Origin: an uncultured Bacteroidales bacterium
GTDB taxonomy: Bacteria > Bacteroidota > Bacteroidia > Bacteroidales > Marinilabiliaceae
Reading direction: 5' to 3'
DNA length: 53,778 bases
Assembly (NCBI GenBank): GCA_945607565.1
Contig: CALYZD010000007.1
Location: 1 to 53,778, forward strand
Shown here: piece after piece, positions 46,801 to 53,509 of the stretch
Layout: each line of letters begins with the position of its first letter
How positions within the stretch are numbered: position 1 is the first letter of the stretch
Position numbers and translations under genes: made by a program
The notes under the pieces: model-generated
Told to the model about the DNA's origin: nothing
Database searches by the model: none
What the model saw: the letters and a program-made list of their open reading frames with translations, nothing else

Positions 46801-47621
46801 GGCTGAAGAACATCGGCCTTGGAAAGAACAATGTGAAAATCAACTACTCGGGCACCGACGACGAAATCGGCCTGCTCGTGTCGGAATATAACCGGATGCT
46901 CGACGAGCTGGCCCTGAGCGCCGAAAAGCTTGCCGTGTCGGAGCGCGACATGACCTGGCGCGAAATGGCCAAGCAGATTGCCCACGAAATCAAGAACCCG
47001 CTGACGCCCATGAAGTTGAGCGTCCAGTATCTGCAGAAGGCCTGGGACGAGCACCGCGCCGAATACGGCACCTATCTCAGCCGCGTCTCGACCACGCTCA
47101 TCGAGCAGATCGACCAGCTGACCGTGATTGCTTCGGAGTTCTCGAGCATGGCCAAAATGCCTGTGGGTCAGCCCGAAAACATCGACGTGGTCGACCGCCT
47201 GCGCAATGCCGTGGCGCTTTTCGAGCGCGTCGACGGGTGCCGCATCAGCCTTGCCGGCGCCGACGAGGTGGGCCGTGCGGTGGTCTTTGCCAACGGCGAG
47301 CAGCTGACAAGCGTGTTCAACAATCTGATAAAGAATGCCATACAGTCGGCGCAGGGCCGCGAGGTGACGATTGGCGTCGACGTTTCGATTGTGGATGAGG
47401 GGAATCGTGTCCTGGTTTCGGTGCGCGATAACGGCCGCGGCATTGCGCCCGAAGTGCGCGAGAAGATTTTCAAGCCCAACTTCACCACCAAGTCGACCGG
47501 GATGGGCCTCGGGCTGGCCATCGTCAAGGCCATTGTGGTGGGGCTCAACGGCCGCGTCTGGTTCGAGAGCGAGGTCGGCGTGGGCAGTTGCTTCTACGTC
47601 GAGCTGCCGCTCGGGAAGTAG
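43899..47621 (+). CDS. Very large multi-pass NtrY-like sensor histidine kinase
   Basis: The 1240-residue kinase has one N-terminal transmembrane helix (about residues 9-28), a periplasmic domain to about 200, then a block of roughly eight helices (about 205-480). A second extracytoplasmic domain follows, then two helices near 725-790, a third sensor region, a last helix near 945-965, HAMP (SRRIVSPLMSISEGLKNIGL), HisKA with His1029 in IAHEIKNPLTPMKL, and HATPase with FNNLIKNAIQ, DNGRGIAP and TGMGLGLAIV. The PLTPMKLS variant is typical of NtrY. No response regulator lies next to it. The signal is unknown; coupling to envelope functions is inference from the PD40 gene upstream. Confidence 0.9.
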   Translation: MMTTGRQFRAFAWWALMSAVLVAAHVVLNSSRARLYLQDYNAARLQKVFSRHEAAIHRELHQIADSAAALGPSHRVADVGRFLNDSPYSYYVFDADTLVAWHRAVVPLAHLTPGTFRARFMRFDNGWYYVAGLRSDTLSVFGLFRIKSRYAFENEYLDDALHPSFGLSGNLRVSSADSPTDARILTSDGSFLFSIRLSDTNEQPTFVLVADFVMLLLLVLTLMQTVRSGQLILIGYGHRNLALFCSLLMLAGVYGLMLSLQLSPQMSEWFVFSPSVFAYANWMPSLGYLFLLSVIISVWCYWVFRFLDFGIVERHPFVLHHPTFLYVLLLLLLLLVYIGLNVAIDIIVRHSVDLAIYIGSLDVSGASMMKLAVISLLTLAFWLVLERVYVEIVPRIGWRKCLTTIALFAVLAVFPASLLFDWLGLFVFVWFIIINLIYFMIKRNCAIGLKYSTFVWMMFLFALFVIIRMSFLNIEKERRTCNLLVHNLSFQLMREDDPVAEMLLLQMESSLRTDSTLQAYVSTDETDNRIIYSYLRERFFDGYFTRYDMQVIPCYGAHSTLQIAGSNESYECYSYFANMLSIFGVRIAPKSNFYCLKDSDGRPSYFGKFSFYRPQRNSWMHLYIEINAKPMSLGLGYPELLTNSRDRVNIKPLHGFSYAKYLDGRLVSRHGDFNYNTSDTWYREPPAGVKTKVDYDGFSHLVYTVQDRQVVVLSYPKLTVRQFVVDFSYVFLGMFIFISLVLFLIKPANNLILRHTSIQERIQFSFIMFVMILLILLCVVSGFYSSIRFEENSRLQMSQSLSSVVRELETGLAELNDEYGVIDNDQIDNCLQKCSNIFMLDVHLYSTDGQLIATSRRELFDMGVAAPQMNAEVLAALGSRHEPEYIAEESIGRLSYYSCYASISDEQGRTVGYVNLPFFMGADALHDQVLAMVVAVTNSYLFFVILAIGFAIILSRRIVSPLMSISEGLKNIGLGKNNVKINYSGTDDEIGLLVSEYNRMLDELALSAEKLAVSERDMTWREMAKQIAHEIKNPLTPMKLSVQYLQKAWDEHRAEYGTYLSRVSTTLIEQIDQLTVIASEFSSMAKMPVGQPENIDVVDRLRNAVALFERVDGCRISLAGADEVGRAVVFANGEQLTSVFNNLIKNAIQSAQGREVTIGVDVSIVDEGNRVLVSVRDNGRGIAPEVREKIFKPNFTTKSTGMGLGLAIVKAIVVGLNGRVWFESEVGVGSCFYVELPLGK

Positions 47622-47633
47622 CGGAGTCGGTCG

Positions 47634-48029
47634 TCAGACCTCAGGCTCTCCGGCCTCTTCGATTTTGACGACTTTGGTGCCGATCCAGCGGTCGGCAAGG
47701 CGCGTGCCCGTTTTCAGAAACGAGATGATGTCGACGATGTTCAGAATCGGAATCAGCATTATCAGGCTGCGGATAATCGATTTTTCGATTTGCACGCGCT
47801 GGTTGGTGCTGACGCTCACGGTCTTGAGCCCGTAGAGCAGTTTGCCGAAGCTGCGGCCGCCTGTGGTCGGGATGGCGTCTTTGGCAAAGAAGTAGAGCGA
47901 CCCGAAAATCCAGCCTATTTTTGGGAAAATGGCCAGCGTCAGGCAGATGATCAGGTCGACGGCAAAGGCGAATTCGCGCTCCAGCATTTCGGTGGTCGTC
48001 GCATTGATGTATATGTCTTTAATCTTCAT
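47634..48029 (-). CDS. RDD-family membrane protein
   Basis: The 131-residue protein starts MKIKDIYINATTTEMLERE and has two or three hydrophobic segments (FAVDLIICLTLAIFPKIGWIFG; IIRSLIMLIPILNIVDIISF) with the RSFGKLLYGLKTV and RLADRWIGTKVV motifs of RDD proteins. The family is poorly understood, with some members linked to ion transport. The start at 48029 avoids a longer N-terminal extension that would run towards the der terminator. It converges with the histidine kinase gene. Confidence 0.85.
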   Translation of the reverse strand: MKIKDIYINATTTEMLEREFAFAVDLIICLTLAIFPKIGWIFGSLYFFAKDAIPTTGGRSFGKLLYGLKTVSVSTNQRVQIEKSIIRSLIMLIPILNIVDIISFLKTGTRLADRWIGTKVVKIEEAGEPEV

Positions 48030-48088
48030 TGCATTATGTTTGGTCGTGATACGATTGGGCGTTGCAATGGTTGCCTTCTGATACAAGA

Positions 48089-48141
48089 AAAAGCGACAGC
48101 CGGCATCTGAAAACTAATCGTTTGCGGTGGCTGTCGCTTTT
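48089..48141 (-). terminator. Terminator after der
   Basis: AAAAGCGACAGCC (48089-48101) and GGCTGTCGCTTTT (48129-48141) form a perfect 13-bp stem, nine bases past the der stop. Read on the minus strand the stem is followed by TTCTTG. Confidence 0.8.
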
Positions 48142-48149
48142 CGGCGTCG

Positions 48150-49457
48150 CTATTTTCGGCGCAGGATGATGTTGACCGGCACTCCGGTGAAGTCCCACTG
48201 CTCGCGTATCTTGTTTTCGAGGAAGCGTTTGTAGGGCTCCTTGACGTACTGCGGCAGATTGCAGAAGAACGCGAAGGTGGGCGTGCTTGCCGGCAGCTGC
48301 GTGACGTATTTTATCCTGATGAATTTTCCCTTGGTCGAGGGCGGCGGATAGCTTTCGATCAGCGGCAGGAAAAAGTCGTTCAGGTTGGGCGTGCTCACCT
48401 TGCGCTTCATGTTTTCATACACCTCCACGGCCGTCTCGATGGCCTTGTGGATGCGCTGTTTGGTCAGTGCCGACGTGAAGATGATGGGGAAGTCGGTGAG
48501 CGGCGACATTTCGCGGCGGATGTGCTCCTCCCACTGCTTGGTCGTGTTGTTCTGCTTTTCGACCAGGTCCCACTTGTTGACCAGCACCACCACGCCCTTG
48601 TTGTTGCGCTCCACCAATCCGAATATTTTCTTGTCCTGCATCTCGAATCCGCGCTCGGCGTCGATCATCAGCAGGCAGACGTCGGAGTTTTCGATGGCCT
48701 TGACCGAGCGCATCACCGAGTAGAACTCGACGTCCTCCTTGGCCTTGTTTTTCTTGCGCAGTCCGGCCGTGTCGACCAGATAGAAGTCTTTGCCGAACTT
48801 GTTGTACCGCGTGAAGGTGGCGTCGCGCGTGGTGCCGGCAATGTCGGTCACGATGTTGCGCTCCTCGCCGATCAGCGCGTTCAGTATCGACGACTTGCCC
48901 GCGTTGGGACGGCCCACGATGGCGAACTTGGGCAGGTCTTCAAGCTGCTCTTCCACAGCGTCTTCTGACAGCATGGCCAGGATGTGGTCGAGCAGGTCGC
49001 CCGTGCCCGCTCCGTTGATCGACGAAATGGGGTAGATGTCGTCGAGGCCCAGGCGGTAGAACTCGTGCATGTCGGCCATGCGTTCGTTGGTGTCGACCTT
49101 GTTGGCTATCACCACCACCTTTTTGCCGCTGCGCCTGAGCATGTCGGCCACAATCTCGTCATAATCGGTTATTCCCGTCAGCACATCGACCACAAAAAGC
49201 ACCATCGTGGCCTCGTCGATGGCCAGCATCACCTGCCTGCGGATGTCTTTTTCGAAAATGTCGTCGGAGTTGACGGCATAGCCTCCCGTGTCGATTACCG
49301 AAAACTCGCGTCCGTTCCAGGTCACTTTGCCGTACTGGCGGTCGCGCGTCACGCCCGATGCCTCGTCCACAATGGCCTGGCGGGTCTGCGTCAGGCGGTT
49401 GAACAATGTCGATTTGCCGACGTTGGGTCGGCCTACTATGGCTACTATGTTTCCCAT
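48150..49457 (-). CDS. der: Ribosome-assembly GTPase Der (EngA)
   Basis: Der is an essential tandem-GTPase for 50S ribosome maturation. The 435-residue protein has two G domains: [14 protein letters not shown] at residues about 8-21 and [14 protein letters not shown] near 181, each with a DTAG/DTGG G3 motif and NKVD/NKWD G4 motif. The KH-like C-terminal domain carries [22 protein letters not shown] -7 element lies about 65 bases upstream of its start. Confidence 0.97.
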   Translation of the reverse strand: MGNIVAIVGRPNVGKSTLFNRLTQTRQAIVDEASGVTRDRQYGKVTWNGREFSVIDTGGYAVNSDDIFEKDIRRQVMLAIDEATMVLFVVDVLTGITDYDEIVADMLRRSGKKVVVIANKVDTNERMADMHEFYRLGLDDIYPISSINGAGTGDLLDHILAMLSEDAVEEQLEDLPKFAIVGRPNAGKSSILNALIGEERNIVTDIAGTTRDATFTRYNKFGKDFYLVDTAGLRKKNKAKEDVEFYSVMRSVKAIENSDVCLLMIDAERGFEMQDKKIFGLVERNNKGVVVLVNKWDLVEKQNNTTKQWEEHIRREMSPLTDFPIIFTSALTKQRIHKAIETAVEVYENMKRKVSTPNLNDFFLPLIESYPPPSTKGKFIRIKYVTQLPASTPTFAFFCNLPQYVKEPYKRFLENKIREQWDFTGVPVNIILRRK

Positions 49458-49523
49458 CTAAGTGTCAGATTGTTAGTTCGTTTTACCTTATTTTTGCCGG
49501 ATTGGCCGGCTTCAGCAAGGCTG

Positions 49524-49531
49524 CAAAGGTA
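49524..49531 (-). promoter_or_regulatory. -7 element of der
   Basis: The minus strand reads TACCTTTG, exact TAnnTTTG, giving a leader of about 60 bases before the der start codon. Confidence 0.5.
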
Positions 49532-49613
49532 GTCTTTTTTTTCTATTTTGCTGAATCTTATGCAAATAAGGCCGCGCCGACCGTGCATCGCGGTTTTGCA
49601 GCGGCTTTTGACT

Positions 49614-49621
49614 TATCTTTG
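49614..49621 (+). promoter_or_regulatory. -7 element of the DUF2807 gene
   Basis: TATCTTTG matches TAnnTTTG and lies 27 bases before the ATG at 49649. A TTTG occurs 15 bases upstream, closer than ideal. Confidence 0.5.
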
Positions 49622-49648
49622 CCCGGTCAAAAAAAAAATCTTGTGCAA

Positions 49649-50344
49649 ATGAAGAACATTCTGTTGTGTCTCGGCCTGATGGCTTTCCTGTCGCCGGCAC
49701 TCCGGCTTGACGCGCAGAGCCAGCGCGAACTACTGAAAGTCAGGTCGTTCACCGATCTGTCGGTCGGCTCGGGCATCAACGTCATCCTGACGGCCTCCGA
49801 CGAGCATCTGATTCGGATCGAAGGCGAGCGCACGGCCGTGACGAAGGTCTTCTGCGACGTTCAGGAGGGCACGCTGATAATCGCGGTCGGGAAATACACG
49901 TGGAAGAAGAATCGCAAAATCGACGTCTACGTCACCTACGACGGGCCCATCAACAGCATCACCTGCTCGTCGGGCAGCGACATCCGCAGCGAAACGCCCA
50001 TCCGGTCGTCTGATATGCAGATAGTTGCCAAGAGCGGCTGCGACCTTTACCTGTCGCTCGACGTGGAGCACGTCAAGCTCAAAATCGGCTCCGGCTCCGA
50101 CGCGCGGCTGGTGGGCAAGGCCGGCTCGGCCGACTTTTTCGTGGACAACGGCAGCCAGCTCAACGCCTTCGGCCTCGACTGCGCCAAGGTCTGGGCGTCG
50201 GTCACGCTGGCGTCCAAGGCGTTTGTCTATTCGTCTGGCTATCTGGGTATTGCGGCCGGCAACGACAGCGAGGTCCGCTTCAAGGGCAACCCCGCCACGC
50301 GCGAGATAACTCAAAGCGGCGGCTCGCGTGTGCTCGAACAGTAG
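49649..50344 (+). CDS. Exported DUF2807 (auto-transporter adhesin head GIN) protein
   Basis: The 231-residue protein has a signal peptide (MKNILLCLGLMAFLSPALRLDA) and a repetitive parallel-beta domain starting FTDLSVGSGINVILTASDEH, with recurring S-G-S-D turns (CSSGSDIRSE; KIGSGSDARLVGKAGSADF), the mark of DUF2807. Function is unknown; these proteins are exported and possibly surface-exposed in Bacteroidota. The ATG at 49649 begins the signal peptide and lies after the -7 element, excluding longer in-frame starts. A terminator follows at 50416-50454. Confidence 0.88.
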   Translation: MKNILLCLGLMAFLSPALRLDAQSQRELLKVRSFTDLSVGSGINVILTASDEHLIRIEGERTAVTKVFCDVQEGTLIIAVGKYTWKKNRKIDVYVTYDGPINSITCSSGSDIRSETPIRSSDMQIVAKSGCDLYLSLDVEHVKLKIGSGSDARLVGKAGSADFFVDNGSQLNAFGLDCAKVWASVTLASKAFVYSSGYLGIAAGNDSEVRFKGNPATREITQSGGSRVLEQ

Positions 50345-50415
50345 CGTTTGGCACGGTTTTTGATTGCCACAGAGATGTTTTTTTCATAGATTTGGGTTAT
50401 AGGTTAAACTGTAGG

Positions 50416-50454
50416 AACACTCCGGAGCTGCTGGTTTCGGGGTGTTTCTGTTTT
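50416..50454 (+). terminator. Terminator after the DUF2807 gene
   Basis: AACACTCCG (50416-50424) pairs with CGGGGTGTT (50438-50446) with one G-U pair, followed by TCTGTTTT. Confidence 0.6.
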
Positions 50455-50556
50455 CGGCCCGGTCGCCACAAATTGCCACCGGCATAGCGCCAAAAGGCTA
50501 TGCGCCGGCCGCTTTTTTAGCCATTTGTGGCTATGGCGCATCACGCGGCGTCGTAG

Positions 50557-50564
50557 TAGTTTTG
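50557..50564 (+). promoter_or_regulatory. -7 element of the hemerythrin-LuxR pair
   Basis: TAGTTTTG is an exact TAnnTTTG match 70 bases before the hemerythrin gene start. The -33 region is unclear. Confidence 0.45.
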
Positions 50565-50634
50565 CTGGCGTTGCGGAGGTCGGCGCCGGTGCGTGACGGC
50601 CTGTGCAACGGCTTCAAAATCACAAACGTAGCCG

Positions 50635-51315
50635 ATGAACAACAATTATTATCCCGATATGATGCTGGCCGACATCATTCAGGCCGATTATCATTTGCTG
50701 CTGGTGCTGCCGCGCTTCGGGCTCGATCTGGGCGTTGGCAACATGACCGTGGAGCAGTGCTGCGCGGCCGCCGGTGTCAGCACCGACCTGTTCCTGACGG
50801 TCTGCAACGTCTACAGTTTTTCGCGCTTCTGCCCCACGCGCGACATGCTCGACCGCCTTCCGCCGCTGCAGCTCGTGGCCTACCTCAAGCGTTCGCACGG
50901 ATACTACGCCGAACGGCTCGACGCCATCATGGAGCAGCTCAACTGTCTGTCGGCCAAGCTGCAAGGCTCCTACTGCGATTTGCTCTCGTCGTTCTTCGCC
51001 GACTATCGGCGCGAGGTCATCAGGCACTTCGACTACGAGGAGAACGTCGTCTTTCCCTACGTCAGCGCCATAGCCACGGGGCAGGGTGGAGACGATGGCT
51101 ATTCCATGAAAAAATATGAGGACAATCACGGAAACATCGACGACAAACTGAGCGATCTCATCAATATCGTCATTAAATATCTGCACATCAACGATGCCGG
51201 CAACGTCAAGATCAATCTGCTGTTCGACATCTTCCGCTTCGAAGACGACCTGAGCAAGCACACCCACATCGAAAACAAGATTCTGGTGCCGCTTGTCAGG
51301 AGTCTTGAGCGCTAA
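50635..51315 (+). CDS. Hemerythrin-domain, RIC/ScdA-like protein
   Basis: The 226-residue protein has an N-terminal segment like the ScdA/DUF542 domain (MTVEQCCAAAGVSTDLFLTV, adjacent Cys42 and Cys43). The hemerythrin four-helix bundle carries candidate di-iron ligands His88 (YLKRSHGYY), His131 and Glu135 (VIRHFDYEENVVFP), His165 (YEDNHGNI), and His209/His211 with Glu213 (KHTHIENKILVP). RIC proteins repair iron-sulphur centres after oxidative or nitrosative damage, while other hemerythrins bind O2 or sense redox. It precedes a LuxR-type regulator by 18 bases, which points to a paired stress-sensing or stress-response role (inference). Confidence 0.9.
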   Translation: MNNNYYPDMMLADIIQADYHLLLVLPRFGLDLGVGNMTVEQCCAAAGVSTDLFLTVCNVYSFSRFCPTRDMLDRLPPLQLVAYLKRSHGYYAERLDAIMEQLNCLSAKLQGSYCDLLSSFFADYRREVIRHFDYEENVVFPYVSAIATGQGGDDGYSMKKYEDNHGNIDDKLSDLINIVIKYLHINDAGNVKINLLFDIFRFEDDLSKHTHIENKILVPLVRSLER

Positions 51316-51333
51316 AAATCAACGACATGACCA

Positions 51334-51930
51334 ATGAGCAGTAGAAAGACAAAAGTTCTGATAGCCGACTATTCGGCAGTGATTTGCGCCGGGCTGCGCG
51401 AGGTCCTGCAGGCATCGGCGCAGTTCGAGGTGGTCGGCCAGACCGACGACCTCCAGCAGGCCGACATCCTGTCGTCCACGCGCCACCCCGACCTGGTCCT
51501 GGTCAATCCGCAGATGCTCGACAGCCGCAAGCGCTCGTTCGTCGACCGCCTAGTGTCCGACACCGGCTGCTCGGCCGTGGCGGCCATCGTCTACCAGTTC
51601 GTCGATCCCGACGTCCTCAAATCGTTCCATGCCGTGGTCAACATCACCGACTCCGAGGAGCAGATTGTACGCAAGCTGCAGCAGCGCATGCAACAGAGCT
51701 CGCCCGACCACGCCGACGGCAACGAACTGACCGTGCGCGAAAAGGACATCCTGGTTTCGATAGCTCGCGGCATGACCAATAAGGAAATTGCTGACACTCA
51801 CAGCATTTCGGTGCACACGGTCATCTCGCATCGCAAAAACATTGTGCGTAAAACCGGCATCCGCTCAGTCTCAGGCCTGACGATTTATGCCGTCCTCAAC
51901 AATCTCATCGACATGAAGGAAATCGACTGA
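51334..51930 (+). CDS. LuxR-type regulator with pseudo-receiver domain
   Basis: The 198-residue protein has a receiver-like N-terminus (KVLIADYSAVICAGLREVL) and a C-terminal LuxR/FixJ helix-turn-helix (ELTVREKDILVSIARGMTNK; HSISVHTVISHRKNIVRKTG). The phospho-acceptor Asp is replaced by Asn58 (PDLVLVNPQ), the paired acidic pocket is reduced to a single Asp, and the conserved late Lys is absent (VVNITDSEEQ), so normal phosphorylation is unlikely. It shares a transcript with the hemerythrin gene and ends before a strong terminator. DNA binding may depend on a partner or other ligand. Confidence 0.9.
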   Translation: MSSRKTKVLIADYSAVICAGLREVLQASAQFEVVGQTDDLQQADILSSTRHPDLVLVNPQMLDSRKRSFVDRLVSDTGCSAVAAIVYQFVDPDVLKSFHAVVNITDSEEQIVRKLQQRMQQSSPDHADGNELTVREKDILVSIARGMTNKEIADTHSISVHTVISHRKNIVRKTGIRSVSGLTIYAVLNNLIDMKEID

Positions 51931-51955
51931 CGCCCGCCACACGGCGTCGGCACCA

Positions 51956-52011
51956 AGGCGGATATCTGCACTCTCCGGACCGGTATTGCAGATGTCCGCC
52001 TCGGCATTTTT
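51956..52011 (+). terminator. Terminator after the hemerythrin-LuxR pair
   Basis: AGGCGGATATCTGCA (51956-51970) pairs with TGCAGATGTCCGCCT (51987-52001) with one G-U pair, followed by CGGCATTTTT. Confidence 0.85.
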
Positions 52012-52055
52012 ATGGGTTGATGCAATGTGCGTATTATCAGCTATTTGCGGCGATT

Positions 52056-52085
52056 GTGTTACGTTGGCTGACAAAAACGTAACAC
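52056..52085. repeat. 10-bp perfect inverted repeat
   Basis: GTGTTACGTT (52056-52065) and AACGTAACAC (52076-52085) flank GGCTGACAAA. It could be an RNA hairpin or an operator. No gene start lies within 350 bases downstream. Confidence 0.65.
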
Positions 52086-52255
52086 GCCCGAGCCGACTTG
52101 TAATGCAGGCATCAGAATCGGGTAACGCTGCGGCTGCGCTCTTTGCGTGCCGCATTGTAGTTTCGTGTCATCGAAGGTCGCGACGGCAGCCGCCCCCAGA
52201 ATCGACTACTTTTTTTCATTCATACTTCATACTTCAATAGGTTTAACAAAGTAGA

Positions 52256-52299
52256 GTGCAGCATCAGTCTTTCCGTTGGCCGATGCTGCACGTTTTTTT
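52256..52299 (+). terminator. Orphan terminator or attenuator upstream of DUF1593
   Basis: GTGCAGCATC (52256-52265) and GATGCTGCAC (52282-52291) form a perfect 10-bp stem with a 16-base loop, followed by G and seven T residues. No upstream gene ends here. Confidence 0.8.
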
Positions 52300-52353
52300 C
52301 GGGGCGATTTCGGAAAAGGCCGCCGCGCTTCAGGCGCAATTTTCCGTGACGGT

Positions 52354-52385
52354 TTGGCCGTTCGGCACTGTTTGATGATTTTTGC
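52354..52385 (+). promoter_or_regulatory. Candidate promoter of the DUF1593 gene
   Basis: TTTG (52354-52357) lies 20 bases before GATTTTTG (52378-52385), one mismatch from the -7 consensus. The leader would be about 60 bases. Confidence 0.45.
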
Positions 52386-52450
52386 CGTAGAATGACCTGA
52401 GCAACCGCCGTCGCGCAACGGCTGCGGCGACTCAAAAAACGAACGGAGAA

Positions 52451-53509
52451 ATGAAAAGACTGTTTTTTCTGACGGCTATCGTGCTGATTCATGGCATGAT
52501 GGCGACGGCTCAGACCACACGGCACGTGTCACTCGTATCAGCCAGGCCGCGCATCATCGTCACCACCGACGGCGAGGCGGACGACAGGGCTTCGATGGTA
52601 AGGTTCCTGCTTTCTTCCAATGAGTTTGACGTTGAGGGAATAATCAATAGCAGCTCGCAGTTCCATTGGGTCGGCGGCAAGGGCTGGAACGCTTTTCACC
52701 CCGCGGAATGGGTGGAGGAATACATAGGATATTACCGCAAGGTGTATCCCAATCTGCTGTTGCACGACAAGGGTTTCCCGTCGCCCGACTCCTTATTAAG
52801 CAAATGGAAGGTCGAGAACGTCGACGGTGTCGGCAATTACGATGAGAGGACCGACGGCGCCCGGTTCATGGCAGACGTGCTCTTGGCCGACGGCGATCCA
52901 CGCCCATTATGGATTCGGGCTTGGGGTGGATGCAATACATTGGCCTCCGCTCTGAAAATCATTCAGGAAGACCATCCCGACAAGATGCCCGAGGTGGCGG
53001 CCAGAATGCGTCTGTTCCTGATATGGGAGCAGGACGAGGCCTACCAGCGCTATATCCGCCCGAACTGGGAGCATTTCAACATCCCGACGATAATATCCGA
53101 CCAGTTTGATTGCATGGCATATATCTGGAACAAGGTGCTTCCGTCGCAGGTGCGGCCGTATTTCGGCAAGGAATGGATGACGGAACATATCATCGACGGA
53201 CACGGCGCCCTGTGTGACGCTTACCCCGACAAGAACGGCGCCTTCAACGGGGAGGGCGACACCCCGGCTTTCCTCCACACCATCGACAACGGGCTGCGCA
53301 ACATGGAGAGTCCAGGTTACGGCGGTTGGGGCGGTTGCTATCTCAAGGTAAGGAACAACGTGTGGATGGACCCCGCCCCTTCGTCGGACTTTGTACGTCC
53401 TGAGGGGCAATGGGGCTTTGGCAACAGCTGGTCGAAGGCGATGGAGCACTATAAGGACCCCGCGCTTGTGGCGATGCGCACAGACTATTTCAAGCCCTTG
53501 TGGCGATGA
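52451..53509 (+). CDS. DUF1593 nucleoside-hydrolase-like protein, N-terminal part before an in-frame stop
   Basis: The 352-residue open frame begins with a signal peptide (MKRLFFLTAIVLIHGMMATA) and then the nucleoside-hydrolase-like Asp motif VTTDGEADDRASM, which binds calcium in the superfamily. WIRAWGGCNTLASAL and PGYGGWGGCYLK are typical of DUF1593 (Sde182-like) exported glycan-related proteins. The frame stops at a TGA (53507-53509) right after DYFKPLWR, but the same frame continues with matching domain sequence to the window end, so the true protein is longer. GGAG just upstream supports the ATG at 52451. Confidence 0.85.
   Translation: MKRLFFLTAIVLIHGMMATAQTTRHVSLVSARPRIIVTTDGEADDRASMVRFLLSSNEFDVEGIINSSSQFHWVGGKGWNAFHPAEWVEEYIGYYRKVYPNLLLHDKGFPSPDSLLSKWKVENVDGVGNYDERTDGARFMADVLLADGDPRPLWIRAWGGCNTLASALKIIQEDHPDKMPEVAARMRLFLIWEQDEAYQRYIRPNWEHFNIPTIISDQFDCMAYIWNKVLPSQVRPYFGKEWMTEHIIDGHGALCDAYPDKNGAFNGEGDTPAFLHTIDNGLRNMESPGYGGWGGCYLKVRNNVWMDPAPSSDFVRPEGQWGFGNSWSKAMEHYKDPALVAMRTDYFKPLWR

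Larger units (their letters stand above)
50345..50634. other. 290-base gap with terminator and small hairpins
   Basis: It contains the terminator at 50416-50454, the hairpin GCATAGC/GCTATGC (50484-50505), the hairpin TAGCCA/TGGCTA (50518-50533) and a -7 element for the hemerythrin gene. No gene was found. Confidence 0.55.
51931..52450. other. 520-base gap with two terminators and an orphan inverted repeat
   Basis: After the LuxR terminator (51956-52011) comes a 10-bp perfect inverted repeat (52056-52085), a short direct repeat CATACTT twice near 52220-52235, a second strong terminator (52256-52299) with no gene in front of it, and the promoter of the DUF1593 gene. No protein-coding frame was credible. 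A small RNA between about 52010 and 52300 is possible. Confidence 0.55.

Noticed and set aside
50442-51119. 225-codon frame overlapping the hemerythrin gene
   Set aside because: Arg/Ala-rich shadow; the hemerythrin frame has clear iron-ligand motifs.
51986-52240. 84-codon frame in the gap after the LuxR gene
   Set aside because: It starts inside the terminator and spans the inverted repeat, with no domain; the noncoding explanation fits better.
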